Of a stretch of DNA of 64,000 nt, positions 1 to 9,049 are shown piece after piece; position 1 is the stretch's first letter; every line of letters starts with the position of its first letter. The stretch is from Amblyomma americanum. Its lineage: Eukaryota > Arthropoda > Arachnida > Ixodida > Ixodidae. Made by a program: the position numbers and the translations under genes. The notes under the pieces are model-generated. The model searched no databases and was not told where the DNA came from. It was given only the letters and a program-made list of their open reading frames with translations. The DNA is taken from NCBI RefSeq assembly GCF_052857255.1, contig NC_135497.1, positions 543,048,207-543,112,206 on the forward strand. The letters are read 5' to 3'.

Positions 1-330
1 ACCACGTGCGGGCAGAGTCTTCAAGGCGGAAATAAACGTTACGCATCTTGGTTGCGTCATCCCAGCAGTTGAAGGTCGGAACCCATTCATAGTGGCCCAA
101 GCAGTCCTCGGCATCCTCGAACTGGCCGCCGTGAGAGGTCTTAGGTGTTCGTGGGGTCTGAAGGGTCAGATAGGTGGGACTGGCCGAAGGTACAATCGTA
201 GTCACGGCGGGAAGAGGCGTAGCCTTGAGTGTAGTGAAAGTCAAGGGTGCGCTGTCACGAGAGAAGCCCTCGGGGGACAGGCCTGGGATCAGCCGGCTGG
301 CACGATGGAAAGGGTTGCCCTTGGTTAGCT
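1..330 (-). pseudogene. gag: Ty3/gypsy gag fragment, continues off the left edge
   Basis: Read on the minus strand, one frame stays open from about 330 to the window edge (roughly 107 codons). It ends in a segment with the look of a retrotransposon gag capsid domain: FEDAEDCLGHYEW, then FNCWDDATKMRNVYF, then LEDSARTW. Gag forms the particle that packages element RNA for reverse transcription. The N-terminal half is rich in proline and threonine, as is common in gypsy gag. No stop is seen in the visible part, so this copy may be fairly young, but most of the protein lies outside the window. It may belong to the same family as the pol region at 59.9-63.1 kb; that is inference. The assignment rests on motif appearance, not on a search. 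Confidence 0.6.
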
Positions 331-1646
331 TGTGAATTACTAGGAAGTTGAACACAAATCGGTAGGTCGTTACCGTATTTGTGGCACAAACAGCTTCTAT
401 TAGTTGGCGATCTTGACAAGCAGGTCACTGAGAATTTGTGTAATGCAGGAACCGGTGCATACTCCTTGCCACTGAATGTATAGATCATCATTAAACCTTA
501 CATAGGTAGAACGCAATTAGAAGGCTAACAATTACAGGAATCTATACGCGTTAACTCGGCATTGGTGTTGGAATTGCACTGCTCACATAGAATCAATGAC
601 TTCTCTTACCATCTCAAACAAGCCGGTATGTGGCAGCATGTAAGTCCCTGATTACAATGGAGAAGAGAGTCCTTCTGGACGGCTTTTCGAGAGGAATGCA
701 GAAACTTGTTCCATCTTTGCCAGGAAAAGGTCTTCCACGGAGAGCAAGGAAAGCAATTCTTGCAGATATTCCCCTAAGGGTTGCTACCACGATCCCTGTT
801 CAGAGACAATTACGCCAAAGGCCGATTATCCTTGTGTGTTTCTGCCGTAATGAATGCATAGACCCTCACCCTTCCTCACAGCCATTCCTAGTTTGGTCTA
901 TTTGTTGGCTTCAACGAGTTTTTGGGCTTCGTTCTTCAATGTTTGGCACTTGACCTTCTTTTGCAGCTTGCAGAATTTCTTTGAAATGGCTTCATTTGTT
1001 TTCGCAGAAAGTAGCTAAAATTAGTGTGCAACACGCACAGCAAAGATTCTTCAGAGATAGCCCCGTGTAAGACAAAGCACAGACAAATTCAAAGTATGCG
1101 ATAGTGGCTTAGTGTACAAGATCCCTCTGCCATGAGGAGCATCATATTTTGTGAATTAAGAACGGTGTGTGAACATACAACTAATGGAACATGTCGGCAA
1201 AACTGACAGGATATGGCAGCATGGTAGCAAGACACTTGTCGGACTAAGAGTGCATTCTACAATTTCGATAATGTAAAATTCTGAGGAAATATAATCGACA
1301 GCTCATGCGCGAGTTGCACCAGACGTACATCATACATAAGATTTGTTCAACCTGTGTACGCACCTCATCACTAATGTTAACGAAAAAAGAAATTGACTAC
1401 CAGGATAAATAATCATAACCGATGTGACAAAATGACGACTCCGTGACTTTCCTCCTGTGCATTTCGGATGATGCTTCCTGTATTTATTTTCATCAAAGCA
1501 ATATGTCCCTCAGTTGTTAGTCAGCGTTGTGTCTGTGTCTTGTCTGTGTCCTGTTACCCAGCGTGCAGTTTTGCGAAGAATAAAATGCTGGCACACATTC
1601 TTAACAGATGAAGTCTAGATCTGGAAAACGACCACAAGAGGTTCTA
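331..1646. other. Unassigned intergenic stretch
   Basis: No domain-bearing reading frame, tRNA-like promoter or clear repeat was recognised. The short open frames here (for example 630-953) lack recognisable motifs and look like chance. The part next to the gag frame could be the 5' untranslated region of that gypsy element, but I see no LTR or primer-binding site. Confidence 0.4.
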
Positions 1647-2160
1647 AGCAGATATTTCCTTTCTACACCCACACTTTAAAAAAAATAAACACAAATGAAC
1701 GTGTGCCTTTGGAGATCACAAATGCCATCTGTGGCATCACAATGTTCATAAAAAACAAGTTAGGCAAGTTTTTACTCCACAAGTTCTGGTTCCCTCTCCT
1801 TAAGACATAAATGCACAATGTAGTGAACAAAAGTGCAAACTAGATAAAGAGAATAAATCAATTAGCAAAAATCGCTACTGTAATATGGTGTCAACAAATG
1901 GCCCCATTCATCCCTAGGACAGACCTGCATTTCATCTGCTGTTACACACGAAACATGAAAATACCGAGTAGCCAGATGAATGAATAAAATTATCTGGAAA
2001 ATTTAGTATAGGTACATAGAGTGATACCACTTTACTGGTCCAGTTAAGTATACTACTCAGGAGCAGCAGTATCAATATGAGGAGAATAACTGCACCAAAA
2101 ATTAGTTGCAAAGCAATACAAGTTTTGCACACAAGAGGCTAAGGAAACGGCATGATACGG
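1647..2160. repeat. Left part of an unclassified repeat, copy 1
   Basis: This segment aligns over its whole length to 63110-63621, by eye with scattered substitutions and small indels. It continues at 6566 after an interrupting LINE. Shared landmarks include CACCCACACTT, GTGCAAACTAGATAAAGAG and GATGAATGAATAAAAT. No transposase, RT or terminal inverted repeat was found, so it may be a non-autonomous transposon or a segmental duplication. Confidence 0.8.
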
Positions 2161-2567
2161 CATGCCCAACAATGTCCCTAAGAGACCTGAGTCCAGCAAG
2201 ACGCCAAGACCCAGTGCGCGCGAGTCGACTGTTCGACCTCCAGCAAAAAGTGTCCATGTTCTTGAGAGGCCGGATCACAGCTGGACTCCACGGCAAGGAC
2301 TCATATGCACAAGTGACAAAAAAACCAGCTACTGCGGCCAAGAGTGTGTCCCCGTCGGCATCTTTTATCGATGTTGTAAGTGAGTGCGTTGCGCAAAATA
2401 AGGAGCTCAAAAATCAAGGTATGTCTGACCTTCTTCATGTTTTGTTTGGGGCCCTGCGTTCACATGTTCCAGCGATGGCGCCTGGTAACCTGAAGAACTT
2501 CCTACAGCTGGTGCTTTCCTTTGAGTCCCTAATTTCAACCTTCGCAGCAAACTTCCTTGAGAACTAA
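2161..2567 (+). pseudogene. LINE ORF1 C-terminal part (gag-like)
   Basis: This frame enters from the insertion junction and stops with TAA at 2565-2567. It is basic and polar in its first half (it includes DSYAQVTKKPA, a type of segment often found in LINE ORF1 proteins). It ends in a hydrophobic helical stretch (around LHVLFGALRSHVP and NFLQLVLSFESL). ORF1 proteins bind element RNA in the retrotransposition particle. No zinc knuckles are present in what remains; the N-terminal part was lost by 5' truncation. The next gene's ATG begins at 2569, one base after the stop, so the arrangement is TAA-A-ATG. This suggests termination-reinitiation coupling of ORF2, which is known for some LINEs and inferred here. 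Confidence 0.65.
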
Positions 2568-2568
2568 A

Positions 2569-3245
2569 ATGGATGGGGCTAAACCTCGTGGATCTCATAT
2601 GCACCGAAAAGTTCCGTTTATATTGCAGTGGAACTGCGCTGGGATTTTATGTCGGTTAGCAGAACTCAAACTATTCTTGAAAAAGACTTGTGTTCCAGTA
2701 TTGGCCCTGTCAGAAGCTGGCCTGCCAAGCGGGAGATGTTTGACTAGATATGTCGCCCATAAAAACTGCAGCATAAAGTCATTTCCTGTAGGAAGTGCTG
2801 CGCTTTACATACGAAGAGAAATTCCACATGTTTCTCTAAGCGTTGCCAATCTTTGCACGGATGACATTGAGGTAGCGGCTGCAAGAATACAGCTCGGCTC
2901 TCGAACCCTTTCTATTGCATCCGTGTACGTGTCTCCGAGGAAGAAGGTAGCATTAGATTTGTTTCTACAGCAGCTCTGCGACCACTGGCCAGCACCTAGA
3001 ATCATCTACGGTGATTTCAATGCCCATCATGCCGTTTGGGGCGACCGGAACACGGATTCCCGTGGACGCAAACTTGTAGAGGTTATTGACAGTTTGAACC
3101 TGTGTGTTGCCAATGACAGAAGCCCCACTTTTTTCCGGCCTCCAGCCTCAGTGACAGCTATAGACCTTACACTGCATTCACCTGACGTCCGCGTGAGCTG
3201 GTCAACAGCACCCGACCGCATGGGAAGTGACACTATCCGATTTTT
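2569..3245 (+). pseudogene. LINE ORF2 part 1: APE-type endonuclease
   Basis: The first ATG after ORF1 is at 2569. The domain shows the usual APE order: LQWNCAG near the start, a metal-binding glutamate in ALSEAG, SVYVSP, then IIYGDFNAHHAVWG with the GDFN core, TAIDLTLHS, and a terminal MGSD where the family normally has a catalytic histidine next (SDH). Here the reading frame shifts at that point (about 3225-3245), and the C-terminal histidine motif is not read. The enzyme nicks target DNA to prime reverse transcription. Strong match by motif; the frameshift is inferred because recognisable LINE sequence continues in the frame that opens at 3246. Confidence 0.85.
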
Positions 3246-3854
3246 GTGTTTGCGGCCGACTTTAGTATGCATACTCCTAAAATTAGCAACGTGGTCAACT
3301 GGGACAAGCACAGAAAGCACCTAGAACGTGTTTCTGGTGATGTTGTTGATAAAATGATTTCTAGTAAGCTAGCGGCAACTACGGTGGTCAAGTTACCTGA
3401 TCATTTTCCGGCCCCGGATTTAAAACTCAGGAACCTTTGCGCAGCGAGAAGAAGGGCGGAGCACCAACTCGTGCGGAAGAAGGACGACAGGCAACTGAAG
3501 ACGAGCTTCAATAGGCTGAATTCTGCTATTAGACGGCACACGAACAAGCTGTACAGGTCGCAATGGGCCTCATTTTGTGCTAGTTTGACTGTGTTCTCAC
3601 CGATAACGAGAATATGGCGAGTTATTGGCAGTCTTGCTGGAGAATCTCGCCCTTTGATGCCTTTTGAAGCTCTTGCAATATGCAAGGAAAAACCTATTGC
3701 GTGCTTGGCAGAGGAATTTGCAGGCGCACTCGTACGCGCTGATTCTGGAATAGATATATATTCACCCACTGCTTCCTCCAGGTCTATCATGGACGTCTCG
3801 TTCACGCTTCGTGAGCTTCAGACTGCGCTCAGTGGCCGGCGGCGCCGGTGTTGA
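3246..3854 (+). pseudogene. LINE ORF2 part 2: linker between endonuclease and RT
   Basis: This frame continues the same ORF2 after a frameshift. It encodes the basic, helical linker typical between the APE and RT domains (for example LRNLCAARRRAEHQLVRKK, then RHTNKLYRSQWASFC, then ITRIWRVIGSLAG). It ends at 3852-3854 in GGCGGCGCCGGTGTTGA. The next RT-bearing frame opens about 30 bases later, so a second frameshift lies near 3845-3880. No enzymatic residues are expected here. Confidence 0.75.
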
Positions 3855-3881
3855 CCAGGTCCCGACGGCATCAGCAATCAA

Positions 3882-5759
3882 ATGCTGAATAATCTGCCCT
3901 TCCAACTCAGAAATGAGCTCCTCAACTTCATCAATCGAGTTTGGGAGACTGGCGATGTTCCTCCGTCATGGAAGAAGGCACATGTAGTTCCGGTACTGAA
4001 GCCTGGCAAAGACATGACAGACCTTGCCTCGTATCGCCCAGTGTCATTGACCTCCTTTGTAGCTAAGTTGATGGAGAAGCTGGTAAATGAACGCTTATCA
4101 TGGTGGCTTGAGGACAGCAATGCACTGCCATCCTGTATGACAGGATTCCGCCGAGGTCTTAGCGCCCAAGATAGCGTCTTAGACTTGATCAGTCACATTC
4201 AACACCAGAGAGCTTTCGGCCTTTCCACCTTAGCCATTTTTCTTGATGTTGCGAAAGCTTACGACAGCGTGCTTCAGAGCTCAATTCTAAACAGTTTGCA
4301 AGGCATGGGGATACAGGGCCATATGTTAAGATTCATTTACAAGTTTATAAGTGATCGCGCGGTTCGTGTACGGTTAGGGAGTACGGTGAGCACCGAAAGG
4401 GTTCTGTCACGAGGTGTGCCTCAAGGAAATGTTCTTTCCCCCACGCTCTTTAACGCCGTAATGGCTGGCCTACCCGATTCGTTGCAAAAAAGCTGCAGGC
4501 AAGTGCGTATGTCACTTTATGCTGACGACATCTGTATTTGGATTACTAGCTACCAACACAAGCGATTAGCCCTGACAGCTCGACAGACTATACTTTCGGC
4601 ACAAGCTTACCTTCAAGGTGTGGGGTTGTCCCTGTCAGTGGACAAATCCGGCTTTATTCTGTTTCCAGGTGTTGGAAGACGTCAAGCGCGGTTGAAGATA
4701 GACCTCGGTCACTCTTGCATCCGTCAATTCAACCACGTGCGTTTCCTGGGCGTCATTATTGACTCCCGTCTACAGTGGCGAAAAGCTGTAGACGCGATTG
4801 TTTCATCTATATCTTCTCGTCTCAATGTGATCCGTAGAATTGCACGTGAGCAATGGGGAAACCATCCTTCTTCAATGGCCAAACTTTATGAAGCGCTGGT
4901 GGTCAGCCGGATAATGTATCAATTACCTTTAATTTCCCCCTCGGCATCACAACTTGAGCGTCTCGATGTTGTCCACAGAAAGGGCCTAAAAAGAGCCATT
5001 GGAGTTCTCCAGGCGGCTGCGAATAAGGCAGTACTTCATAAGTCCCTATCGAAACCTCTTAGCCTTATCGCTTCTCGGAGACTATTAATGCATCTTGACC
5101 GCTTAGGAGAGGCGGCAGCTGGGCGATCCCTTCTCCAGCGGCTCTGCAAGAGACATAAGTCAAAGGCTTACTTGGCACTCAATACTCTTAGTTCTTTAGG
5201 CATTAATGTCCGAAGGCAAAGGAAACGGTTTAAACCCCTCTGGTCTTTTCCGACCCTCGACTGTAAGGTCACAATTCCCCATGTGAGCGCAAAGCGCAGC
5301 TCTCCTTTGGTAGCAACGCGTTCGCTTGTACTGGAATACTTGAAAACAGAGTATGCCTGCCATCTTCAAATTTTCACGGATGGTTCTGTGGACAAGGTCA
5401 AACAAGCTAGCGCAGCGGCTTTTTACATTCCTTCTTTGGACTGTAAGTGGTCCGTACGCTGTACTGCTGTTGTATCCTCCACAACCGCTGAAAGTGTTGC
5501 TATTGAGGCGGCTTTACGGAAGTTAGGGTCTTGTCCGGCTCAACCTGTTGTCATCCTAACTGATTCAAAATCTGCCCTTCAGAGGTTAGAGCGCGGATTC
5601 CCTACTGACGCCTTGTCTCTAAGCTCTCTGCGCTTGGTGCAGAATCTGCACAGCAGAGGCTTTACTCTACATTTCCAGTGGGTGCCCGCTCACATAGGAG
5701 TCAACGGTAATGAGGTGGCAGACAGTCTCGCCCTTAAAGCTCTCTCAAGGATTCCATGA
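3882..5759 (+). CDS. LINE ORF2 part 3: reverse transcriptase plus RNase H (625 codons open)
   Basis: This is the longest open frame in the window. RT motifs appear in order: WKKAHVVPVLKPG (about residues 30-42), SYRPVSLTS, FLDVAKAYDSV with the first catalytic aspartate (about 120), GVPQGNVLSP (about 180) and the active-site YADD (4518-4529 in DNA). A thumb region follows. RNase H begins around residue 495: FTDGS, a glutamate in AESVAIEAAL, LTDSKSAL, and the C-terminal WVPAHIGVNGNEVADSLA (about 600-617). All expected RNase H acidic residues and the HxGxxGNExAD signature are present. RT copies element RNA at the nicked target and RNase H removes the RNA. The frame ends in TGA just after the RNase H domain, but tail coding continues in another frame, so this is a broken ORF2, not a complete gene. 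The ATG at 3882 is internal and not the native start. Confidence 0.9.
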   Translation: MLNNLPFQLRNELLNFINRVWETGDVPPSWKKAHVVPVLKPGKDMTDLASYRPVSLTSFVAKLMEKLVNERLSWWLEDSNALPSCMTGFRRGLSAQDSVLDLISHIQHQRAFGLSTLAIFLDVAKAYDSVLQSSILNSLQGMGIQGHMLRFIYKFISDRAVRVRLGSTVSTERVLSRGVPQGNVLSPTLFNAVMAGLPDSLQKSCRQVRMSLYADDICIWITSYQHKRLALTARQTILSAQAYLQGVGLSLSVDKSGFILFPGVGRRQARLKIDLGHSCIRQFNHVRFLGVIIDSRLQWRKAVDAIVSSISSRLNVIRRIAREQWGNHPSSMAKLYEALVVSRIMYQLPLISPSASQLERLDVVHRKGLKRAIGVLQAAANKAVLHKSLSKPLSLIASRRLLMHLDRLGEAAAGRSLLQRLCKRHKSKAYLALNTLSSLGINVRRQRKRFKPLWSFPTLDCKVTIPHVSAKRSSPLVATRSLVLEYLKTEYACHLQIFTDGSVDKVKQASAAAFYIPSLDCKWSVRCTAVVSSTTAESVAIEAALRKLGSCPAQPVVILTDSKSALQRLERGFPTDALSLSSLRLVQNLHSRGFTLHFQWVPAHIGVNGNEVADSLALKALSRIP

Positions 5760-6189
5760 AAAAAGTACCTCAAGATGGGAAAAGTCGCTACAGGAAAACG
5801 ATGCTCGATCACTTCAGTACCCTGCGGAGTGCGTTCCACAAGCCATGTGTGACCAAGAGACTGAGAAGATCTCAGGCGGCCCTTCTACATCGAATTCGCA
5901 CGGCCTCTGCTCGCACTCCTGCATGGACGCATAAGACCGGCATAGCATCGTCTCCGCTCTGCTCTTTATGGAGCGTGTGTGCAGGGATATCGAACATTAT
6001 ATTATGTACTGCCCAAAGTACAACGCGGAAAGGCATGTGATGTTCGCTTCCTTCAAGAAGACAGGAACCCGTCACAGCACAGTGGAGGACATTGTCTACC
6101 CGAGTGGAAACCAGACATGCAGAAGGGAGGCTGCACTCCTTCTTTTAAGATTTCTGCAGAACACGGATCTTGTTTTTAAATGGTGACAG
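5760..6189 (+). pseudogene. LINE ORF2 part 4: C-terminal zinc-knuckle tail
   Basis: Two overlapping frames carry the tail. The first reads RRSQAALLHRIRTASARTPAW up to about 5965. The second, from about 5968, reads DIEHYIMYCPKYNAERH and ends at TGA 6187-6189. Together they resemble the cysteine-histidine region found after RNase H in I-type LINEs (C-x-C, H, C pattern). The first cysteine pair falls at the frame change near 5965 and may be damaged. The tail is thought to bind nucleic acid. Confidence 0.7.
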
Positions 6190-6565
6190 CAGGAACGGAC
6201 TATGGCCTACTGTGATTGAATGTGTGCGTAGATGGTGTCTTCCGGAGTGCACTACTTTGTACTGTGAGTGAATGTTTGTATGGAGTGTGGCACTACAATG
6301 CCCTATGTTCTAGTGTGACTGAATATGTGCATAGATGGTGACTTCTGGAGTGGACTGTGATGTGAACTGTGTGGATTGATTGTGTGCATAGATGGTGACT
6401 GCGGGAGAGATTGTGTGCTATTATAAGAGACTGTGCACTTAGCGGGGTAGATGCGGCATTGTTAATATCGAAGGGACGCTGCGGTGTAGCAATTGCCGGC
6501 AGACAAAGCAAGGTTAATCCCACCTGTAGCATTCAACACCTCAACCTCACCTCAACCTCAACCTC
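6190..6565 (+). repeat. LINE 3' UTR with internal subrepeats and CTCAAC tail
   Basis: The 3' UTR holds at least three diverged copies of a unit around TGTGTGCATAGATGGTGACT (near 6218, 6325 and 6384). It closes with a short run of CAACCTCA units (about 6536-6565) directly against the flanking repeat. Short simple-repeat tails of this kind are usual 3' ends for non-poly(A) LINEs. Confidence 0.7.
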
Positions 6566-6960
6566 ATGGAACCATTAGAATTATGCAAGCAGAAAAAATT
6601 GCATTCTACGCACACTTCAATATTAATCGAGCTACAAAAATATCATAAAGGCTCCTTCCAACCAGAACACAGTTGCCATATAAAGGTCATTGGGTCATTC
6701 TACGCCAACTGATCCAGACTTTGTACACAACCACCTTGAATTTGTTTTAAAAAATGCCTTATTGCATTACTATTAAAACATTAGCCCAGCTTCTTTTTGT
6801 CAGAATAAAGTTTTTTGTGCCGTGGCCGACATCTCACATTTCGGAGCGTTAGCCAAACCCACCCTTTCAAAAAATTTGTAAAAAAATATTCTTACACATG
6901 ACTATGATTCTTTATATAAATACAAAGTATCGCGCTTCTAAATGCAGTATATTGAACTTA
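6566..6960. repeat. Right part of the unclassified repeat, copy 1
   Basis: This aligns to 63618-64000: both read GGAACCATT, then AATTATGCAAGCAGAAAAAA, then a run ending AAAGTATCGCGCTTCTA. Similarity is still present where the window ends in copy 2, so the true right border in copy 1 is unknown and may lie beyond 6960. Confidence 0.78.
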
Positions 6961-8244
6961 TTTTGTTTCAAGCAAAACGTGGAAGAAGGTAAAAAATATG
7001 AAATCGTATATCAAAATTTATGTTCTTACAGCAGTTACTCCAACTACTTTTCTGAGCTGACCAGAAGTAAAAGAAAGCGATGAATATGTTTCAGAGCGCA
7101 AAAAGCATAAGTAATATCAGCAAAAGAATTCTAAAGTTGAGAAAATTTTCTTTTTGAGACATTCAGCAGTCTATTCTATAATGAGGTGGTCTTAATTAAA
7201 TTATGATAGATAGAAAGATGCACAATGCCATTTATTGACATTTACTTCTAGAAGTTTAAACAGAGCATTGTTGTTTTAAGTGAGAAAACAATTTTGCAAG
7301 CTGAGTCCCTGCGTTCAACATCCGACATTTCTTCGTGTCTTCTACTCACTGCAGCACATTTTGCCGCCGGCTGCAAATATACACAAAACCAGCACTCCAC
7401 TGATCGAATACAATGGTGCGCTGGACTTCAATGCCGCCAGGTTCGGCAATACAGAGACTTTGCTGGAGGGTACATTTACAAAATATAAAAATGAAGTGGA
7501 AGGATGGCAGAACTGCTATTGTTTCTCAACACAAACAATACTGAGCCAGGAAGCACACTTTGCGATCAGACCAATAAGAGTTAAAATCCTCTGCTGCCAT
7601 GAAAACGATTTAATTTTTCAGTGGAATGAACTTTTTCACCACGTCATATGCGAAGAGTGCTTGTGACTGCACACGAGGAACTGTGAGGCCCTTAGCAGCA
7701 AGAGAAAGTATTAACAGGCTGTATAAAAGTAAAATACAGACCCTCGATGAGCTATTTACATAGGTGAACAAAACTAGCAAATGTGTTGTAGCCCTCTGGA
7801 TGCGCCAGCAAATGACTGAAGAAAATGAAGGTGAATTCACTAGGCGATTTACAAGAGCACTACCGTTAAGAGGAATACGCAAGTTTCACTATATTAAGCC
7901 TTTATTTTTCTCTCAATGGTGCTGGCAGGACTTACATCATGCTCACGTTGAAAGTGATAAAATGTGAATGAACATGCCAGCGAACCCTTCAAAACTAAAA
8001 TATGAGGAGCATCCACCTGGAGCATAGTGCAGCGAGCAATGCTGGAATTGAATGCAGGGACACAAATTGCAAATTCAATTTTTCGCCTAAAACAAAAATT
8101 GTTCCAATTAAATTTTTAGAAATAAATCTCCCTGCAATTAGAAAACAAATGAGGACCACGTCACCTTGCAACAGAGGGCTGAATATGCTTCAAAAATAAA
8201 TTTTTGCTGACATCTCTCATTTATTTCATCCCTGAAACATTTTT
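6961..8244. other. Unassigned AT-rich stretch
   Basis: No domain was recognised. The plus-strand frame 7280-7666 (128 codons) has no family motif; a second frame overlaps it, so I treat it as chance. Part of this stretch may be a continuation of the repeat that begins at 1647. Confidence 0.35.
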
Positions 8245-8264
8245 ATCAGCTTCTTTCGATCCTG

Positions 8265-8345
8265 TTGCTGTTGGGTTTTATGGCGCATAGGCAACTGAGG
8301 CCATTACGCGCCAAGCACAAGGTATTTTGAAAAGTTTTTGTTGAA
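8265..8345 (-). mobile_element. LINE 3'-end scrap
   Basis: The sequence GTTTTATGGCGCATAGGCAACTGAGGCC followed by a GCGCCAAGCAC segment matches, base for base in most places, the 3' terminus of the LINE at 13087 (TTTTTATGATTC, GCAACTAAGGCC, GCGCCAAACAC). The right-hand limit is uncertain. Confidence 0.5.
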
Positions 8346-8883
8346 TAATATAGAAATATAAAAAATCATCCGCACATTTAGCACTTATTCGTTTAATGCA
8401 GGGTTTTAGAAAACTACGTTCAACAAGAAACAAGTTGGTCTGCAATAATCCTGTGCTGACTACGAAATAGCTAGGACGTGGAAATAAATGACGGCATGGT
8501 TAGGCTGTACCCTGTTTCATGAAGCCGCTTGATAAAGAAAAGGAAGGAAAGTGGCCCAAAAGAGAACCTAACATACAACATAAAAAGAAGCTTGCTGAAA
8601 CTCTTAAATGCAACTTTGCTTCCGTACTGCTCACGAATATTTTTCAGTGGCCACAAATTGAAAGCAGCGGGCTCCCGTGTGGATGTCGATGTTTCCCCCT
8701 GCATTCCATTTAATACCATTACGATTACAGACAGTAAAATATTATTATTAGGTCACTCTGTCTACAAAATGAACTTTTAAGAACTTGTAAAAGCAAGCTT
8801 ATTATACCTAGCTTAAACGGCAGAGGATTCCTTAATCTGGGAGCCGTTCTAAAAACAACTGAAAAGCAAAACAGATGGCAGCG
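8346..8883. other. Unassigned stretch
   Basis: Nothing recognisable beyond a possible extension of the LINE 3' scrap on its left. The frames at 8471-8780 overlap each other on both strands and carry no motif. Confidence 0.3.
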
Positions 8884-9049
8884 TGGTCGAAATTATTCCG
8901 GAGCTCTCTACTACGGCACCTCTCTTCCTTTCTTCTTTCACTCCCTCCTTTATCCCTTCCCTTACCGCGCGGTTCAGGTGTCCGCCGATATATGAGACAT
9001 ACTGTGCCATTTCCTTTCCCCCAAAACCAATTAGTATTATTATTATTAT
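8884..9049 (+). mobile_element. Ruka-like SINE, 3' half
   Basis: The copy begins inside the body (GTGGTCGAAATTATTCCGG) and runs through the conserved CTTTCACTCCCTCCTTTATCC and GCGGTTCAGGTGTCCG blocks to CCAAAACCAATTA and a short ATT tail. The tRNA-like head is absent, so it is 5'-truncated. Confidence 0.85.

Larger units (their letters stand above)
2161..6565 (+). mobile_element. 5'-truncated I-like LINE inserted in the copy-1 repeat
   Basis: A non-LTR retrotransposon runs 5' to 3' on the plus strand: end of ORF1, then ORF2 with an APE-type endonuclease, reverse transcriptase, RNase H and a C-terminal cysteine-histidine motif, then a 3' UTR ending in ACCTCA-type repeats at about 6535-6565. 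The boundaries come from the uninterrupted paralogue at 63110-64000. That copy matches up to about 2160 (GGCATGATACGG against GGCATAATATGG) and resumes at ATGGAACCATT (6566). ORF1 starts at the junction, so the copy is truncated inside ORF1. The domain order with RNase H after RT places it in the I superfamily; the exact clade is uncertain. Several frameshifts make it non-functional. Confidence 0.88.

Noticed and set aside
1932..2132. Hydrophobic minus-strand frame shared with 63394-63582
   Set aside because: The frame is shared because the DNA is duplicated. The two versions have several non-conservative changes and differ in length at the start, and there is no start context or domain, so no sign of selection.
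7280..7666. 128-codon plus-strand frame
   Set aside because: No domain, a second frame overlaps it, and the surrounding DNA is AT-rich intergenic sequence.
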